DNA from: Novosphingobium sp. RL4
Lineage (GTDB): Bacteria > Pseudomonadota > Alphaproteobacteria > Sphingomonadales > Sphingomonadaceae
Assembly: GCF_035658495.1 (NCBI RefSeq)
Contig: NZ_CP141944.1
Coordinates: 3,456,501 to 3,520,500 of the forward strand
DNA length: 64,000 nucleotides
Direction of reading: 5' to 3'
A program made the position numbers and the translations under genes. This document shows, one piece after another, positions 36,547 through 44,900 of this stretch. Below the pieces are notes generated by a model that saw nothing but the letters and a program-made list of their open reading frames with translations, had not been told where the DNA came from and did not search any database. The number at the start of each line of letters is the position of its first letter. The stretch's first letter is position 1.

Positions 36547-37052
36547 CAGGGTTTCGAGTAACCGCCGCGATAACGGACGGACCCGGCTGCAACCCGGGAC
36601 CAGTCCTGCCACGAGGGATCGCTGCCATTCCGCCGCTTGCGAGAGGCATGGAGGATCGTACCGACCGCCATCGCCAGCAAGACCAGGAACGTCGGAGTCC
36701 CGCGCATGACGGCGTAGACCGTGGGAGGAACCCCGATATCCGCCCACCGCGCGAAATGCGCGCTCAGGCTCAGAAGCTGCAACGACGCTGCCCATATCGG
36801 CCAGACTCTCCGCGCCTGAAGGGCAAGGGCGCCGAAGCCGGCCGCCCCCACCGCATCCGTCAGAAACGAAAGCGGGTCCACACTGGTGAAACCACTGGGC
36901 AACAGGCTTTCCCCGCCCAGTTGCAACAGCACCATCGCCAGGATCACTCCGGCGCCCCAGCGCTCCGGCCCGCCGCCCCTCCACAACGAGAAGGAAACCG
37001 CCAGGACGAGCACCAGGAAGAATGCCTGCTGTTCCGTATTCTCCAAATGCAC
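36543..37052 (-). CDS. Uncharacterised polytopic membrane protein
   Basis: The 169-residue protein has about five hydrophobic segments (FFLVLVLAVSFSLW, GAGVILAMVLLQLGG, TDAVGAAGFGALAL, WPIWAASLQLLSL, TPTFLVLLAMAVGTIL) and a basic, cytoplasmic C-terminal tail. I do not recognise the family. The start is a GTG at 37052, twelve bases after the stop of the 110-residue gene. The end overlaps the JAMM gene. Confidence 0.8.
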   Translation of the reverse strand: MHLENTEQQAFFLVLVLAVSFSLWRGGGPERWGAGVILAMVLLQLGGESLLPSGFTSVDPLSFLTDAVGAAGFGALALQARRVWPIWAASLQLLSLSAHFARWADIGVPPTVYAVMRGTPTFLVLLAMAVGTILHASRKRRNGSDPSWQDWSRVAAGSVRYRGGYSKPW

Positions 37053-37064
37053 CCCCGCCAGCGA

Positions 37065-37397
37065 TCAGGCCGCCGCCATCGCAGCGGTCCGGGCCGATTC
37101 ATCCGTGTCGACCATATTCTTTTCAGGGCAGCGGATGGGGATGTCCATGGTCTCGGCAAGTTTCGAGAGGTCGCCGTGCGCCCGCACCAGTTCGGAGCGC
37201 GCCTCGATCAGGCTGCGCTGCATGTTGGCGACGCGCGCCATCGGGCGCTGGCCGAGATGCGCCACGTTATCGGTGGCCACGCGGGCACGGGCGATTTCGG
37301 CGAGAAGTTCACCCGCCTTGGCGAGCAGTTCGTCCATGTCGTCCTCAACCGACCGGATGCTGCGCGCGATCCGCAGGCTGGCAATTTCGGGTGTCAT
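37065..37397 (-). CDS. Small uncharacterised helical protein
   Basis: The 110-residue soluble protein is predominantly helical and is likely to form a coiled coil over residues 15-85 (SVEDDMDELLAKAGELLAEI, MQRSLIEARSELVRAHGDLS). A short tail contains PIRCPEKN. No named family is recognised. It lies between a membrane-tethered regulator gene and a membrane-protein gene and probably shares their transcript. Confidence 0.75.
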   Translation of the reverse strand: MTPEIASLRIARSIRSVEDDMDELLAKAGELLAEIARARVATDNVAHLGQRPMARVANMQRSLIEARSELVRAHGDLSKLAETMDIPIRCPEKNMVDTDESARTAAMAAA

Positions 37398-37488
37398 CGA
37401 TCAAGCTCCTCGGGCCTCGGGGCCCACTGTCGGAAAACGGCTGTCGGAAAAACGAAGGCTTTCCCGAAAGCCGGTCAGCCGGAGCGTG

Positions 37489-38034
37489 TCAGAGCAGTTT
37501 TCCCAGAGCCTGGGCGATCGCCAGCGTAGCCGCCAGGGTCACCGCCATCATCAAGGCCAGTACGAAAACCGCCGCTACGCGCCCCACCCTTCCGAATTTC
37601 GCATCGAAAGCCTCCAGTCCCACCGGCTCTGGCATCCGGGTGTCGAACCAGTCCGGGTGACGGGCCATGGGCCTGGCATCGGAAAGGACGAAAACCGGAT
37701 CGATCGGCAGATCCTGTTCATCGTCATCCCCCTCGCCGCCTCCTGCGTCGATACGGGAAAAGTCATATGTGGATTTGCCACATAGCTCCACGAGCCGGGC
37801 ATAGAGGCGGGCGGTATCCTTGCGGTTGACGGTGCCCCACTTGTCACGCACCGCGGCGATGCGCTGGTCCACGGTATTGGGGGCGATGCGCAGTTCCCTC
37901 GCGATTTCCTTGGTCGTGCGGTGCATCGCCAGCAGATCGAGCACCTCGACCTGCTTGGCCGTCAAGTTTTCCAACAACCCTGTCGCTTCGGAAGCGTCGG
38001 CTACGTCGTGCACGTTTGCCCTCAATTTGCGCAT
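37489..38034 (-). CDS. LuxR-type HTH regulator with C-terminal membrane anchor
   Basis: With the ATG at 38034 the protein is 181 residues. The LuxR/GerE-type DNA-binding domain occupies about residues 20-85 (LTAKQVEVLDLLAMHRTTKE, IAPNTVDQRIAAVRDKW). An acidic linker follows (GGGEGDDDEQDLP). A single hydrophobic helix at about 152-176 ends the protein (VAAVFVLALMMAVTLAATLA). It should therefore sit in the inner membrane with its DNA-binding domain in the cytoplasm. There is no receiver or autoinducer domain. The frame is open to a TTG at 38112, but the predicted promoter lies in that part. Confidence 0.85.
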   Translation of the reverse strand: MRKLRANVHDVADASEATGLLENLTAKQVEVLDLLAMHRTTKEIARELRIAPNTVDQRIAAVRDKWGTVNRKDTARLYARLVELCGKSTYDFSRIDAGGGEGDDDEQDLPIDPVFVLSDARPMARHPDWFDTRMPEPVGLEAFDAKFGRVGRVAAVFVLALMMAVTLAATLAIAQALGKLL

Positions 38035-38056
38035 TCGGCGCACTATACTGAACTTA

Positions 38057-38085
38057 TCTATAGGTAAAATTACATTAGCCGTGAA
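38057..38085 (-). promoter_or_regulatory. Predicted sigma-70 promoter of the regulator-JAMM unit
   Basis: On the minus strand TTCACG (38080-38085) and TATAGA (38057-38062) are spaced by 17 bases, in an AT-rich stretch (38035-38115) that stands out in this genome. The predicted start site near 38050 supports the ATG at 38034. Confidence 0.5.
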
Positions 38086-38170
38086 GTTGGGAATTATCCG
38101 ACTTAATATCAACTGGCAGATTCACCTTCGCCGCCGCACGAGGACTGGTGCGATTCGGTCCCGGGCGAGA

Positions 38171-39262
38171 TCAGTCCTGCGTCCTGGCGGGCTCGGCAAG
38201 CCGATGCTTCTTCATGCAATGGCGCAACTGGTCGTAAGTCAGCCCGATCGCACTCGCCGCGCGCCGCTGGTTCCAGCGATGACGCTCCAGCGCCTCGACA
38301 AGCAGCCCGCGCTCGTACGCCTCGACACTGGCCCGCAACCCCGCCCCCGAAGGCACGGATGAGGGCGAGGGCGAAAGCGAAGACGAAGGCGGGGACGAAA
38401 ACGAAGGCGTGGGCGGAAGCACGGGTTTGCCAACATCCCCATCCGCCACCGGAGCGGCGGACGGCCGCGCTTCGGCCGAAGGCAGACGCCACGGGTTCTC
38501 GAAGGGGTCGAACACGATCCGGGCGATCGGTTCATGCTCATTGCCCCAGCGATAGACCGCACGCTCCACGACATTGCGCAGTTCGCGCACGTTTCCCGGC
38601 CAGGCATGGGCTTCCAGAACGGCGACGGCGCCGGGCGTGAAACCAGGCCACGCCTCCCACTCCAGCTCGCTTGCCATGCGCCGCCCGTAATAGTCGGCAA
38701 GTTCGTAGACATCCCCTTCCCGCGCCCGGAGCGGCGGCAGGTTGATGACCTCGAAGCTGAGCCGGTCCAGCAGGTCGGCACGGAACCTGCCCTCTTCGGC
38801 CATCCGCGGGAGATCGGCATTGGTGGCCGCCACCACCCGCACATCGACCTGCACCGGCCGCGAGGCGCCGATCCGCGCGATCTCGCCATATTCGACCGCG
38901 CGCAGCAGCCGCTCCTGCGCGGCCATCGAAAGCGTGCCCAGCTCATCGAGGAACAGCGTGCCCCGGTCGGCCTCCTCGAACCGTCCGGCCCGCGCGCGGA
39001 CAGCCCCGGTGAAAGCCCCGGCCTCGTGCCCGAACAATTCCGCCTCGATCAGGGTTTCCGGCAAGGCCGCGCAGTTCATGGTGATGAGCGGCTCTCCCCA
39101 GCGGGGGGACAAGTGGTGGAGGCGCTGGGCGATCAGTTCCTTGCCGGTGCCGCGCTCGCCGATGACGAGCACCGGCCGCCGCACCGCGGCCGCACGGCTG
39201 GCGCGCTCCACCGCATCGAGAAAGGCCATGGACTGGCCGATGAACTGAACGTCGCGCTCCAT
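38171..39262 (-). CDS. pspF: Sigma-54-dependent transcriptional activator PspF
   Basis: The 363-residue protein starts directly with the AAA+ domain, without a receiver domain, as PspF does. [15 protein letters not shown] is the Walker A motif and GAFTGAV is the sigma-54 contact loop. A Fis-type HTH ends the protein ([20 protein letters not shown]). A Pro/Ser-rich linker of about 50 residues between the two is longer than in E. coli PspF. It is divergent from the psp operon, whose promoter is of the sigma-54 type. PspA is expected to bind and inhibit it. Confidence 0.94.
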   Translation of the reverse strand: MERDVQFIGQSMAFLDAVERASRAAAVRRPVLVIGERGTGKELIAQRLHHLSPRWGEPLITMNCAALPETLIEAELFGHEAGAFTGAVRARAGRFEEADRGTLFLDELGTLSMAAQERLLRAVEYGEIARIGASRPVQVDVRVVAATNADLPRMAEEGRFRADLLDRLSFEVINLPPLRAREGDVYELADYYGRRMASELEWEAWPGFTPGAVAVLEAHAWPGNVRELRNVVERAVYRWGNEHEPIARIVFDPFENPWRLPSAEARPSAAPVADGDVGKPVLPPTPSFSSPPSSSLSPSPSSVPSGAGLRASVEAYERGLLVEALERHRWNQRRAASAIGLTYDQLRHCMKKHRLAEPARTQD

Positions 39263-39361
39263 TCCCGAATATTAGCGAAATTTCCCATTCATTGGCAATT
39301 CATCTTTTGCAGGCGCGCACCGCAAGTCCCTGAAATCGCGGAAATCCGCCCTCTGCGCAAT

Positions 39362-39377
39362 TTGGCACGCCCCTTGC
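39362..39377 (+). promoter_or_regulatory. Sigma-54 promoter of the psp operon
   Basis: TTGGCACGCCCCTTGC matches the -24/-12 consensus (TGGCAC-N5-TTGC) almost exactly. It lies 48 bases before the first gene of the operon. The 100 bases towards pspF contain AT-rich imperfect palindromes that could be PspF activator sites, but I could not fix their positions. Confidence 0.88.
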
Positions 39378-39424
39378 GATGTGAAGGACAAATTCAACGC
39401 GACCCGAAGCAAGGACTTGAAAAC

Positions 39425-39625
39425 ATGCCTTTCCACGAAGCCAGCATCGCCGACCGCAAGCAGGCCAGCTTCCAGCAGGCCGGTTCCGGGACACGCAGCA
39501 AGCTTGACTGGGCGGTCATCGCCGCCGTGCTCGCCATGGGCACGCTGAACCTCGCCGTCATGAGCGACCAGTTCGCCACCAAGGCTCACGCCGCGGCGCC
39601 GATCTGCGGAGTTCCGCTGCAGTGA
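39425..39625 (+). CDS. Small single-pass membrane protein, first gene of the psp operon
   Basis: The 66-residue protein has a polar N terminus and one hydrophobic helix at about residues 30-48 ([20 protein letters not shown]), followed by a short tail ending ICGVPLQ. AAGGA lies nine bases before the ATG. Its position right behind the sigma-54 promoter and before pspA makes it part of the phage-shock response. I do not recognise it as any of the named Psp proteins. Confidence 0.75.
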   Translation: MPFHEASIADRKQASFQQAGSGTRSKLDWAVIAAVLAMGTLNLAVMSDQFATKAHAAAPICGVPLQ

Positions 39626-39792
39626 GCAGGCTCGACGCGGAAATCGAAATCCTGCAGAACCCGGCACCGGACGCACCGGCATTCGGCGCCGGACGCGCTT
39701 ACCGGTTCGATCAGGGCTCCTCGGGCCCGGGTTACAGGGCCGCCAGTTTCAATCGTGCATTCAATGCCGCCTCGATCAAAGGAACCGCCAGG

Positions 39793-40476
39793 ATGGGCAT
39801 CTTCTCCCGCACTCGCGACATCATCGCCGCCAACTTCAACGACATGCTCGACAAGGCGGAAGACCCGGGCAAGATGATCCGCCTCATCATCCTGGAGATG
39901 GAGGAAACCCTCGTCGAGGTCCGCACCAGCAGCGCGCGCACCATCGCCGACCAGAAGGAACTGCGCCGCCACGTCGGCAAGCTCGACAAGCTCCAGGCCG
40001 ACTGGGGCGACAAGGCCCAGCTCGCGCTGAGCAAGGACCGCGAGGACCTTGCCCGCGCCGCCCTGCTCGAACGCAAGAAGGCCGCCGAGATGGCCGAACA
40101 GCTCCGAACCGAGATCGCCGTGCTCGACGATGCCCTGCGCGCTTACGAGGAGGACATCGAGAAGCTCCAGAACCGCCTGCGCGAGGCCCGCAGCCGCCAG
40201 TCCTCGATCGCCGCCCGCTTGCAGAGCGCCGAGAATCGCGTCAAGCTGCGCACCCTGCTGTCCAGCGAGCGCGTGGACGAGGCGCTGGTCCGCTTCGAAC
40301 AGCTCGAACGCCGCGTCGACTATGCCGAAGGCCGAGCCGAGGCGATGAGCCTGTCCGACAAGCGCCAGCCCTCGCTCGCCGATGAAATCGCCGCGCTCGA
40401 GGATGGCGACAGGATCGATGCCGAACTCGCCGAGATGAAGCGCGCCATGGGCGCCGGCAAGGCGACATCGGAATAA
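39793..40476 (+). CDS. pspA: Phage shock protein A
   Basis: The 227-residue protein is of the PspA/Vipp1 (ESCRT-III-like) family. It starts MGIFSRTRDIIAANFNDMLD, the amphipathic membrane-binding helix, and continues as a long coiled coil (about 25-185). It inhibits PspF when the membrane is intact and forms membrane-stabilising scaffolds under stress. The frame is open upstream to a GTG overlapping the previous stop, but the ATG at 39793 with AAAGGA before it matches the family N terminus. Confidence 0.95.
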   Translation: MGIFSRTRDIIAANFNDMLDKAEDPGKMIRLIILEMEETLVEVRTSSARTIADQKELRRHVGKLDKLQADWGDKAQLALSKDREDLARAALLERKKAAEMAEQLRTEIAVLDDALRAYEEDIEKLQNRLREARSRQSSIAARLQSAENRVKLRTLLSSERVDEALVRFEQLERRVDYAEGRAEAMSLSDKRQPSLADEIAALEDGDRIDAELAEMKRAMGAGKATSE

Positions 40477-40637
40477 CAGCGGCGCACCTGGCATCCCGGC
40501 AGGTGCATGCCGCCCGCGAAGGGCCATGACCGGGAAAACGGGGACAGCCGGACCTGAAGGGACGGCAGGCCTCACCAGCGTCATCGGCGGCGGCCCGGCC
40601 AGGTCCGGGGTCAGCCGCAAGGGGAAAGGGAAAACCA
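40477..40637 (+). promoter_or_regulatory. pspA-pspC spacer with hairpin
   Basis: A 161-base gap in an otherwise tightly packed operon. It holds the perfect inverted repeat GCACCTG...CAGGTGC (about 40485-40507) just after pspA. With no T-run behind it, it is more likely an mRNA stabiliser or attenuator that lets pspA be made in excess over the membrane components. Confidence 0.5.
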
Positions 40638-41063
40638 GTGTCACGCGGACAATTCTATCTCGACAAGTCGAACGCCAAGCTCGCCGGCGTCTGCTCCGGT
40701 ATCGCCGACTATACCGGGGTCGACACGCTCTGGATCCGCATCGCGGCCGTGATGCTCACCTTCTTCGTCTCCTTCGTGACGATCCCGATCTACATCGCGG
40801 TCGCCGTGCTGGCGGACAAGCGGCCGATGAGCCTCTACAGCGAGGACGAGGAAGAGCGCCTGCTGCGCCGCATGGAACGCCGCCGCAACCGGCAGGGCTT
40901 CGGCCATAACCTGATGCGCGGCACCTCCGGCCGTTCCGCCCTCAACCGTTCGGGCCACTTGCGCAGCGAACTCTCTGACATCGACCGCCGCGTCGCCGAG
41001 ATGGAAGCGCACTACACCAGCAGCAACTCGCGCCTCGCCGCCGAAATCGACAGCCTGCGCTGA
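40638..41063 (+). CDS. pspC: PspC domain envelope-stress protein
   Basis: The 141-residue protein has the PspC domain in its first 65 residues (FYLDKSNAKLAGVCSGIADY, then a membrane helix VMLTFFVSFVTIPIYIAVAV). A basic, helical cytoplasmic tail ends in a predicted coiled coil (HLRSELSDIDRRVAEMEAHY). The start is GTG behind AAAGGG. In enterobacteria PspC with PspB senses stress at the inner membrane and pulls PspA away from PspF. Confidence 0.92.
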   Translation: MSRGQFYLDKSNAKLAGVCSGIADYTGVDTLWIRIAAVMLTFFVSFVTIPIYIAVAVLADKRPMSLYSEDEEERLLRRMERRRNRQGFGHNLMRGTSGRSALNRSGHLRSELSDIDRRVAEMEAHYTSSNSRLAAEIDSLR

Positions 41064-41091
41064 CAGGCGCACGGGCAACAGGGACACCATT

Positions 41092-41388
41092 ATGGAAGAC
41101 TCGATCTGGGCGCTCATCCCGCTGGCACCGTTCATCATCGGCGGCTTTGCGATCTGGACGCGCCACCAGCGCAAGATGGCCGAACTGCAGGTCCAGGCAA
41201 CCGCCGAGAAGGCCGCGCAATACGCCTCGCACTCGAAGGAACTGGAAGAGCGCGTGCGCGTGCTCGAACGGATCATCACCGACGGCAGCTACGACACCGC
41301 GCTCCAGATCGAGGCGCTGCGCGACATTCGCGAAGTGGAAAAGCGCGATGTGGAGAAGACCGCCGGGGAAAAGGCGACCCGCCAGTGA
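41092..41388 (+). CDS. PspB-like small membrane protein, copy 1
   Basis: The 98-residue protein has an N-terminal membrane helix (WALIPLAPFIIGGFAIWT) followed by a cytoplasmic coiled coil. The coiled coil carries ERVRVLERIITDGSYDTALQ, an extended form of the PspB core (E. coli PspB has a similar RERIQALESIL stretch). The assignment as PspB-like rests on this topology, the motif and the place behind pspC. The next gene starts at a GTG within its stop. Confidence 0.75.
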   Translation: MEDSIWALIPLAPFIIGGFAIWTRHQRKMAELQVQATAEKAAQYASHSKELEERVRVLERIITDGSYDTALQIEALRDIREVEKRDVEKTAGEKATRQ

Positions 41389-41681
41389 GCTTCGGGGACT
41401 TCATGGGGCTTGCCGCCGTCATGGCCAGCATGATCGCGATCTCCGCGATCCTTGCCGGGGCCTACAAGCGGCGGCTCGCCTTCCTCGAACGCAAGCTGGA
41501 GATCGCGGCGGGGCAGTCCGCCCGGATCGCCGCCGAACAGGCCGCCCGCCACGCCACGCATAATGCCGGGATCGAGCAGCGCCTGCGCGCGCTCGAAACC
41601 ATCATCACCGACGGCGCATGGGACACCGCGCGCCAGATCGAATCCCTGCGCACCGCCGACGGCGAGCCGCGCGCGAACTGA
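41385..41681 (+). CDS. PspB-like small membrane protein, copy 2
   Basis: The 98-residue protein has the same layout as its neighbours: an N-terminal helix (GLAAVMASMIAISAILAGAY), a basic stop-transfer KRR, a coiled coil and the shared motif QRLRALETIITDGAWDTARQ near the C terminus. The GTG start overlaps the previous stop (GTGA). Confidence 0.75.
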   Translation: MSFGDFMGLAAVMASMIAISAILAGAYKRRLAFLERKLEIAAGQSARIAAEQAARHATHNAGIEQRLRALETIITDGAWDTARQIESLRTADGEPRAN

Positions 41682-41700
41682 ACAAGGGAACCTGACGGAC

Positions 41701-42048
41701 ATGGCTCTCGACTATGCAACCCTGGAAGTGCTCTCCCCGGTGATCGTTGCCGCCACCGCGCTGGGCGTGGGCGGATGGATCTTCAACAACTGGCTGCGCA
41801 TGCGCCACGGCTATCCGCTGGAAAACTCCTGGGGCAAGGCGATCTATCCCAAGAACGACGGCGAGGCGCAGGCGCGGGTGCAGCTCCTCACCCAGGAAAA
41901 CGCCCAGCTTCGTGCCGAGATCGGCTCGATAAAGGACCGCCTCGCCAGCGTCGAACGGATTGTCACGGATCAGGGTTATGATGTAGCGCGCCAGATCGAA
42001 GGCCTGCGGGAAGCCCGCAACGGGATCGGCCACGAGGTGACGCAATGA
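41701..42048 (+). CDS. PspB-like small membrane protein, copy 3
   Basis: The 115-residue protein has the N-terminal helix (VLSPVIVAATALGVGGWIF), then WLRMRHGYPLEN. A coiled coil follows with DRLASVERIVTDQGYDVARQ. It differs from copies 1 and 2 by an inserted polar segment (GKAIYPKNDGEA) after the membrane helix. The ATG at 41701 is the first with a protein-like N terminus. The stop overlaps the next ATG. Confidence 0.72.
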   Translation: MALDYATLEVLSPVIVAATALGVGGWIFNNWLRMRHGYPLENSWGKAIYPKNDGEAQARVQLLTQENAQLRAEIGSIKDRLASVERIVTDQGYDVARQIEGLREARNGIGHEVTQ

Positions 42049-42284
42049 GTTTCTGGACTGCCGTAGTCGTCATTTTCGCGATAGCCTCGGTCACGTGGCT
42101 GCGCGCGCAGAAGCTGAGGGGCGAAAAGCCGGGCTTCCGACTGGACGACCACAGCGAACGCGAACACGAACTGGAGAGCGAGGTCGAGAACCTGCGCAAG
42201 CGCATCGCCGTGCTCGAACGTATCGCCACGGACGACCGCCGCGAAAGGGATCTCGCGCGCGAGATCGACGCGCTCCGGGATTGA
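42045..42284 (+). CDS. PspB-like small membrane protein, copy 4
   Basis: The 79-residue protein is the shortest of the four, close to E. coli PspB in length. It has an N-terminal helix (WTAVVVIFAIASVTWL) and a coiled coil ending KRIAVLERIATDDRRERDLA. The ATG overlaps the previous stop (ATGA). It is the last gene of the psp operon; no terminator hairpin with a T-run follows closely. Confidence 0.75.
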   Translation: MSFWTAVVVIFAIASVTWLRAQKLRGEKPGFRLDDHSEREHELESEVENLRKRIAVLERIATDDRRERDLAREIDALRD

Positions 42285-42758
42285 CGCCGCCGGGCGATCC
42301 GGGGCCGATCTTGACAAATTTAACCAAATAGGTTATAACCCCGGCCCATCCGTTCGGCCCGAAGCGCAAGGGCCAGCGGTGTATCGGGTCGGCGCAGGGA
42401 AGCCGGAAGGCGCGGGCATCCGCCTCGGCCAGGCACCCCTCCGTCCGACCGGACCGGTTCATCCGCGTGCCCGGCCCGCCGCTCCCAAGCCGGAGCGGTT
42501 TCCCGGACCACCCTGGGTCGAGGCCGACGCGAGCCCCGCGCCGTCGCACCCGAACCGTTCCGACAGGGCCGAGCCGGACTGGCATTGCCGCTATCCGGCC
42601 ATTCGCAAGAGCAGGCAGAACTCCCGCCCGGTCTTCCACAGACGGGCATCCCTCGCCGGCCCGATGTTCATCAGGCTTTACGGGGCTTCCCCCTTCCGGC
42701 GTTACCCCGCATTCGCCAGCGGGTGCATTGCCATGTCTTCGGTCCGGGCCTGCCGGGC
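42285..42758. other. Gene-free region between the psp operon and nadE
   Basis: A 474-bp region without a supported gene, although the two flanking genes converge on it. It contains a near-consensus promoter on the plus strand (42311-42339). Downstream of that the sequence is GC-rich, and I see neither a convincing coding pattern nor a terminator. It could specify an unrecognised small RNA or be the remnant of a lost gene. Confidence 0.6.
42311..42339 (+). promoter_or_regulatory. Near-consensus sigma-70 promoter overlapped by a palindrome
   Basis: TTGACA (42311-42316) and TATAAC (42334-42339) are separated by exactly 17 bases. The -10 element lies in the perfect palindrome GGTTATAACC, and a further AACC...GGTT repeat precedes it, which suggests an operator. 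It is the best sigma-70 match I saw in the window and reads away from the psp operon towards the 3' end of nadE. Confidence 0.65.
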
Positions 42759-44822
42759 TCAGGGAACCCGCGCGTCCAGTTCCGCCAGCCACACCGCCGC
42801 GCTGGCATCGGACGGCGCGCGCCAGTCTCCGCGTGGGGACAGCGCGCCGCCGGAGGAGACTTTCGGCCCGTTCGGCACGGCAGAGCGCTTGAACTGGCTG
42901 AAGGCGAAGAAGCGCCGCAGGAACTTCTCCAGCCAGGACCGGATCGTGGCGAGGTCGTATTCGTTCCGGCGATCCTCCGCGAAGCCGGCTGGCCACGTCC
43001 CCGCCGCCGCATCGCGCCATGCATGGAGCGCGAGGAAGGCGACTTTCGAGGGCTTCTGTCCGAAGCGCACGATGTGGTGCAGGAAAAAGTCGTTCAGTTC
43101 ATAAGGCCCGATCTTCGCCTCGGTGCTCTGGATCGCGCCGTCCGCCCCTGCCGGCACCAGTTCCGGCGAGATCTCGGTGCCGAGGATGGCGAGCAGCACC
43201 TCCTCGGTCTCCGCGCCGAACTGGTCCGTCGTCGCGCACCAGCGGATCAGGTACTGGATCAGCGTCTTGGGCACGCCCGCGTTGACCGTGTAGTGGCTCA
43301 TCTGGTCACCAACGCCGTAAGTGCACCAGCCGAGCGCCAGTTCGGACAAGTCTCCGGTGCCGATCACGAAACCGTCGTGCTGGTTGGCGAGGCGGAACAG
43401 GTAATCGGTGCGCAGGCCCGCCTGCACGTTCTCGAAGGTCACGTCGTAGACGGGCTCGCCGTTCGAGAAAGCGTGGCCGATGTCCTGCAGCATCGTCGTC
43501 GCCGCGGGGCGGATATCGATCTCCTCGGCAGTGATGCCAACGGCGTTCATCAGCTTCCAGGCGTTGGACTTGGTGCCGTCGCTGGTGGCGAAACCGGGCA
43601 TCGTGTAGCCGCGAATGAAGGTGCGCGGCAGGCCCAGCCGGTCGCAGGCGCGGGCGGCGACGATCAGCGCATGGGTCGAATCGAGCCCGCCCGAGATGCC
43701 GATCACCATGGACTTGGCGCCCGTAGCCTCGATCCGGCGCATCAGGCCGTCGACCTGGATGTTGAACGCCTCGTAGCAGTCGGCATCCAGCTTGTCGGCG
43801 CGCGAGGGCACGAAGGGGAAGCGCGAGACCGGGCGGATCAACCCGATGTCGCCGCCCGCCGGAGCATGGCGGAAAGGCACGGTGCGGAAAGTCTCGTCGG
43901 GATTGCCCGCCACTTCGGCCGCGTCGTTGAAGGTGGGCACGCGCATCCGGTCCATGACGATGCGGTCCACATCGACGTCGGCGATGCACAGTTCCGCCTC
44001 CAGCGAGAAGCGCTCGCTCTCGGCCAGAAGGTCGCCCAGTTCGTAGATGATGCCCTGCCCGTCCCAGGCAAGATCGGTCGTGCTCTCGCCATGCCCGGCG
44101 GCGGAGTAGATATAGGCCGCCGTCGCGCGGGCGGACTGCGAGCGGCAGAGCAAGTGCCGTTCGTCCGACTTGCCGATGACGATGTTGGAAGCCGAGAGGT
44201 TGCACAGGATCGTCGCCCCGGCGAGCGCGCCGTGCGAACTGGGCGGGGTGGCGGCCCAGATATCCTCGCAGATCTCGATGAAGAAGCGGAAGTTGGGCAG
44301 CACTTCGGACGCGAAGACCAGATCGACGCCGAAGGGCACGTCCTGCCCGTTCACGCGGATGGTCTGGCCCTTCAGCGTCTTGCCGCTGGCGAACCAGCGC
44401 TTTTCATAGAACTCGCGGTAGTTGGGCAGATAGGACTTGGGCACCACGCCCAGCAGCCGCCCATGCGCGATGGCAAGCGCGCAGTTGTAGAGCCGCCCCT
44501 TGTGCGGCAGCGCCGCGCCGACCAGCAGCACGGGCGAGAGATCGGCGCTGGCGTGGACGATTTCCGCCACGGCCGCTTCCACCGCCTCGATCATCGCCGC
44601 CTGCAAGTGCAAGTCGTCGATGGCGTAGGAAGAGAGGCACAGTTCGGGGAAGACCAAGAGGTCCACATGCGCGTCATGCGCGCGCTGCGCCTCTGCCAGC
44701 ACGGCGTCGCGATTGAAGGCGACATCGGCGGTGCGGACCTTGGGCGTGGAAGTGGCGACGCGCACGAAGCCGTGTTCGTGCGCCGAGAAGAATGAATGGG
44801 AGAAAAAGGGATGTGCACTCAT
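42759..44822 (-). CDS. nadE: Glutamine-dependent NAD+ synthase
   Basis: The 687-residue two-domain enzyme makes NAD+ from nicotinate adenine dinucleotide. The N-terminal nitrilase-type glutaminase domain (to about 330) has the catalytic Glu in [11 protein letters not shown], a Lys in [13 protein letters not shown] and a Cys in [10 protein letters not shown]. The C-terminal synthetase domain has the ATP motif [14 protein letters not shown] near residue 380. The ATG at 44822 gives a family-typical N terminus. sufE is divergent. Confidence 0.96.
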   Translation of the reverse strand: MSAHPFFSHSFFSAHEHGFVRVATSTPKVRTADVAFNRDAVLAEAQRAHDAHVDLLVFPELCLSSYAIDDLHLQAAMIEAVEAAVAEIVHASADLSPVLLVGAALPHKGRLYNCALAIAHGRLLGVVPKSYLPNYREFYEKRWFASGKTLKGQTIRVNGQDVPFGVDLVFASEVLPNFRFFIEICEDIWAATPPSSHGALAGATILCNLSASNIVIGKSDERHLLCRSQSARATAAYIYSAAGHGESTTDLAWDGQGIIYELGDLLAESERFSLEAELCIADVDVDRIVMDRMRVPTFNDAAEVAGNPDETFRTVPFRHAPAGGDIGLIRPVSRFPFVPSRADKLDADCYEAFNIQVDGLMRRIEATGAKSMVIGISGGLDSTHALIVAARACDRLGLPRTFIRGYTMPGFATSDGTKSNAWKLMNAVGITAEEIDIRPAATTMLQDIGHAFSNGEPVYDVTFENVQAGLRTDYLFRLANQHDGFVIGTGDLSELALGWCTYGVGDQMSHYTVNAGVPKTLIQYLIRWCATTDQFGAETEEVLLAILGTEISPELVPAGADGAIQSTEAKIGPYELNDFFLHHIVRFGQKPSKVAFLALHAWRDAAAGTWPAGFAEDRRNEYDLATIRSWLEKFLRRFFAFSQFKRSAVPNGPKVSSGGALSPRGDWRAPSDASAAVWLAELDARVP

Positions 44823-44900
44823 GGGCAAATCCCTGACAGGATCGGAAGCGAGAGGCAACTTCCCCTTGCCCTCCCCCGCGCCGCGCTTAAATGGCAGGGC

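Noticed and set aside
36543..36984. Full-length RadC reading from 36984
   Set aside because: The upstream part of that frame is the shadow of the membrane-protein gene and lacks the RadC helix-hairpin-helix domain. The GTGA overlap fixes the start at 36546.
38035..38112. TTG start at 38112 for the LuxR-type regulator
   Set aside because: The 26 extra residues would be encoded by the AT-rich stretch that contains the predicted -35/-10 elements.
42379..43104. 241-codon frame starting just behind the strong promoter at 42311
   Set aside because: It begins with GTG behind a plausible AAGGG, but more than half of it is antisense to nadE and the composition is Arg/Ser/Pro-rich without any domain.
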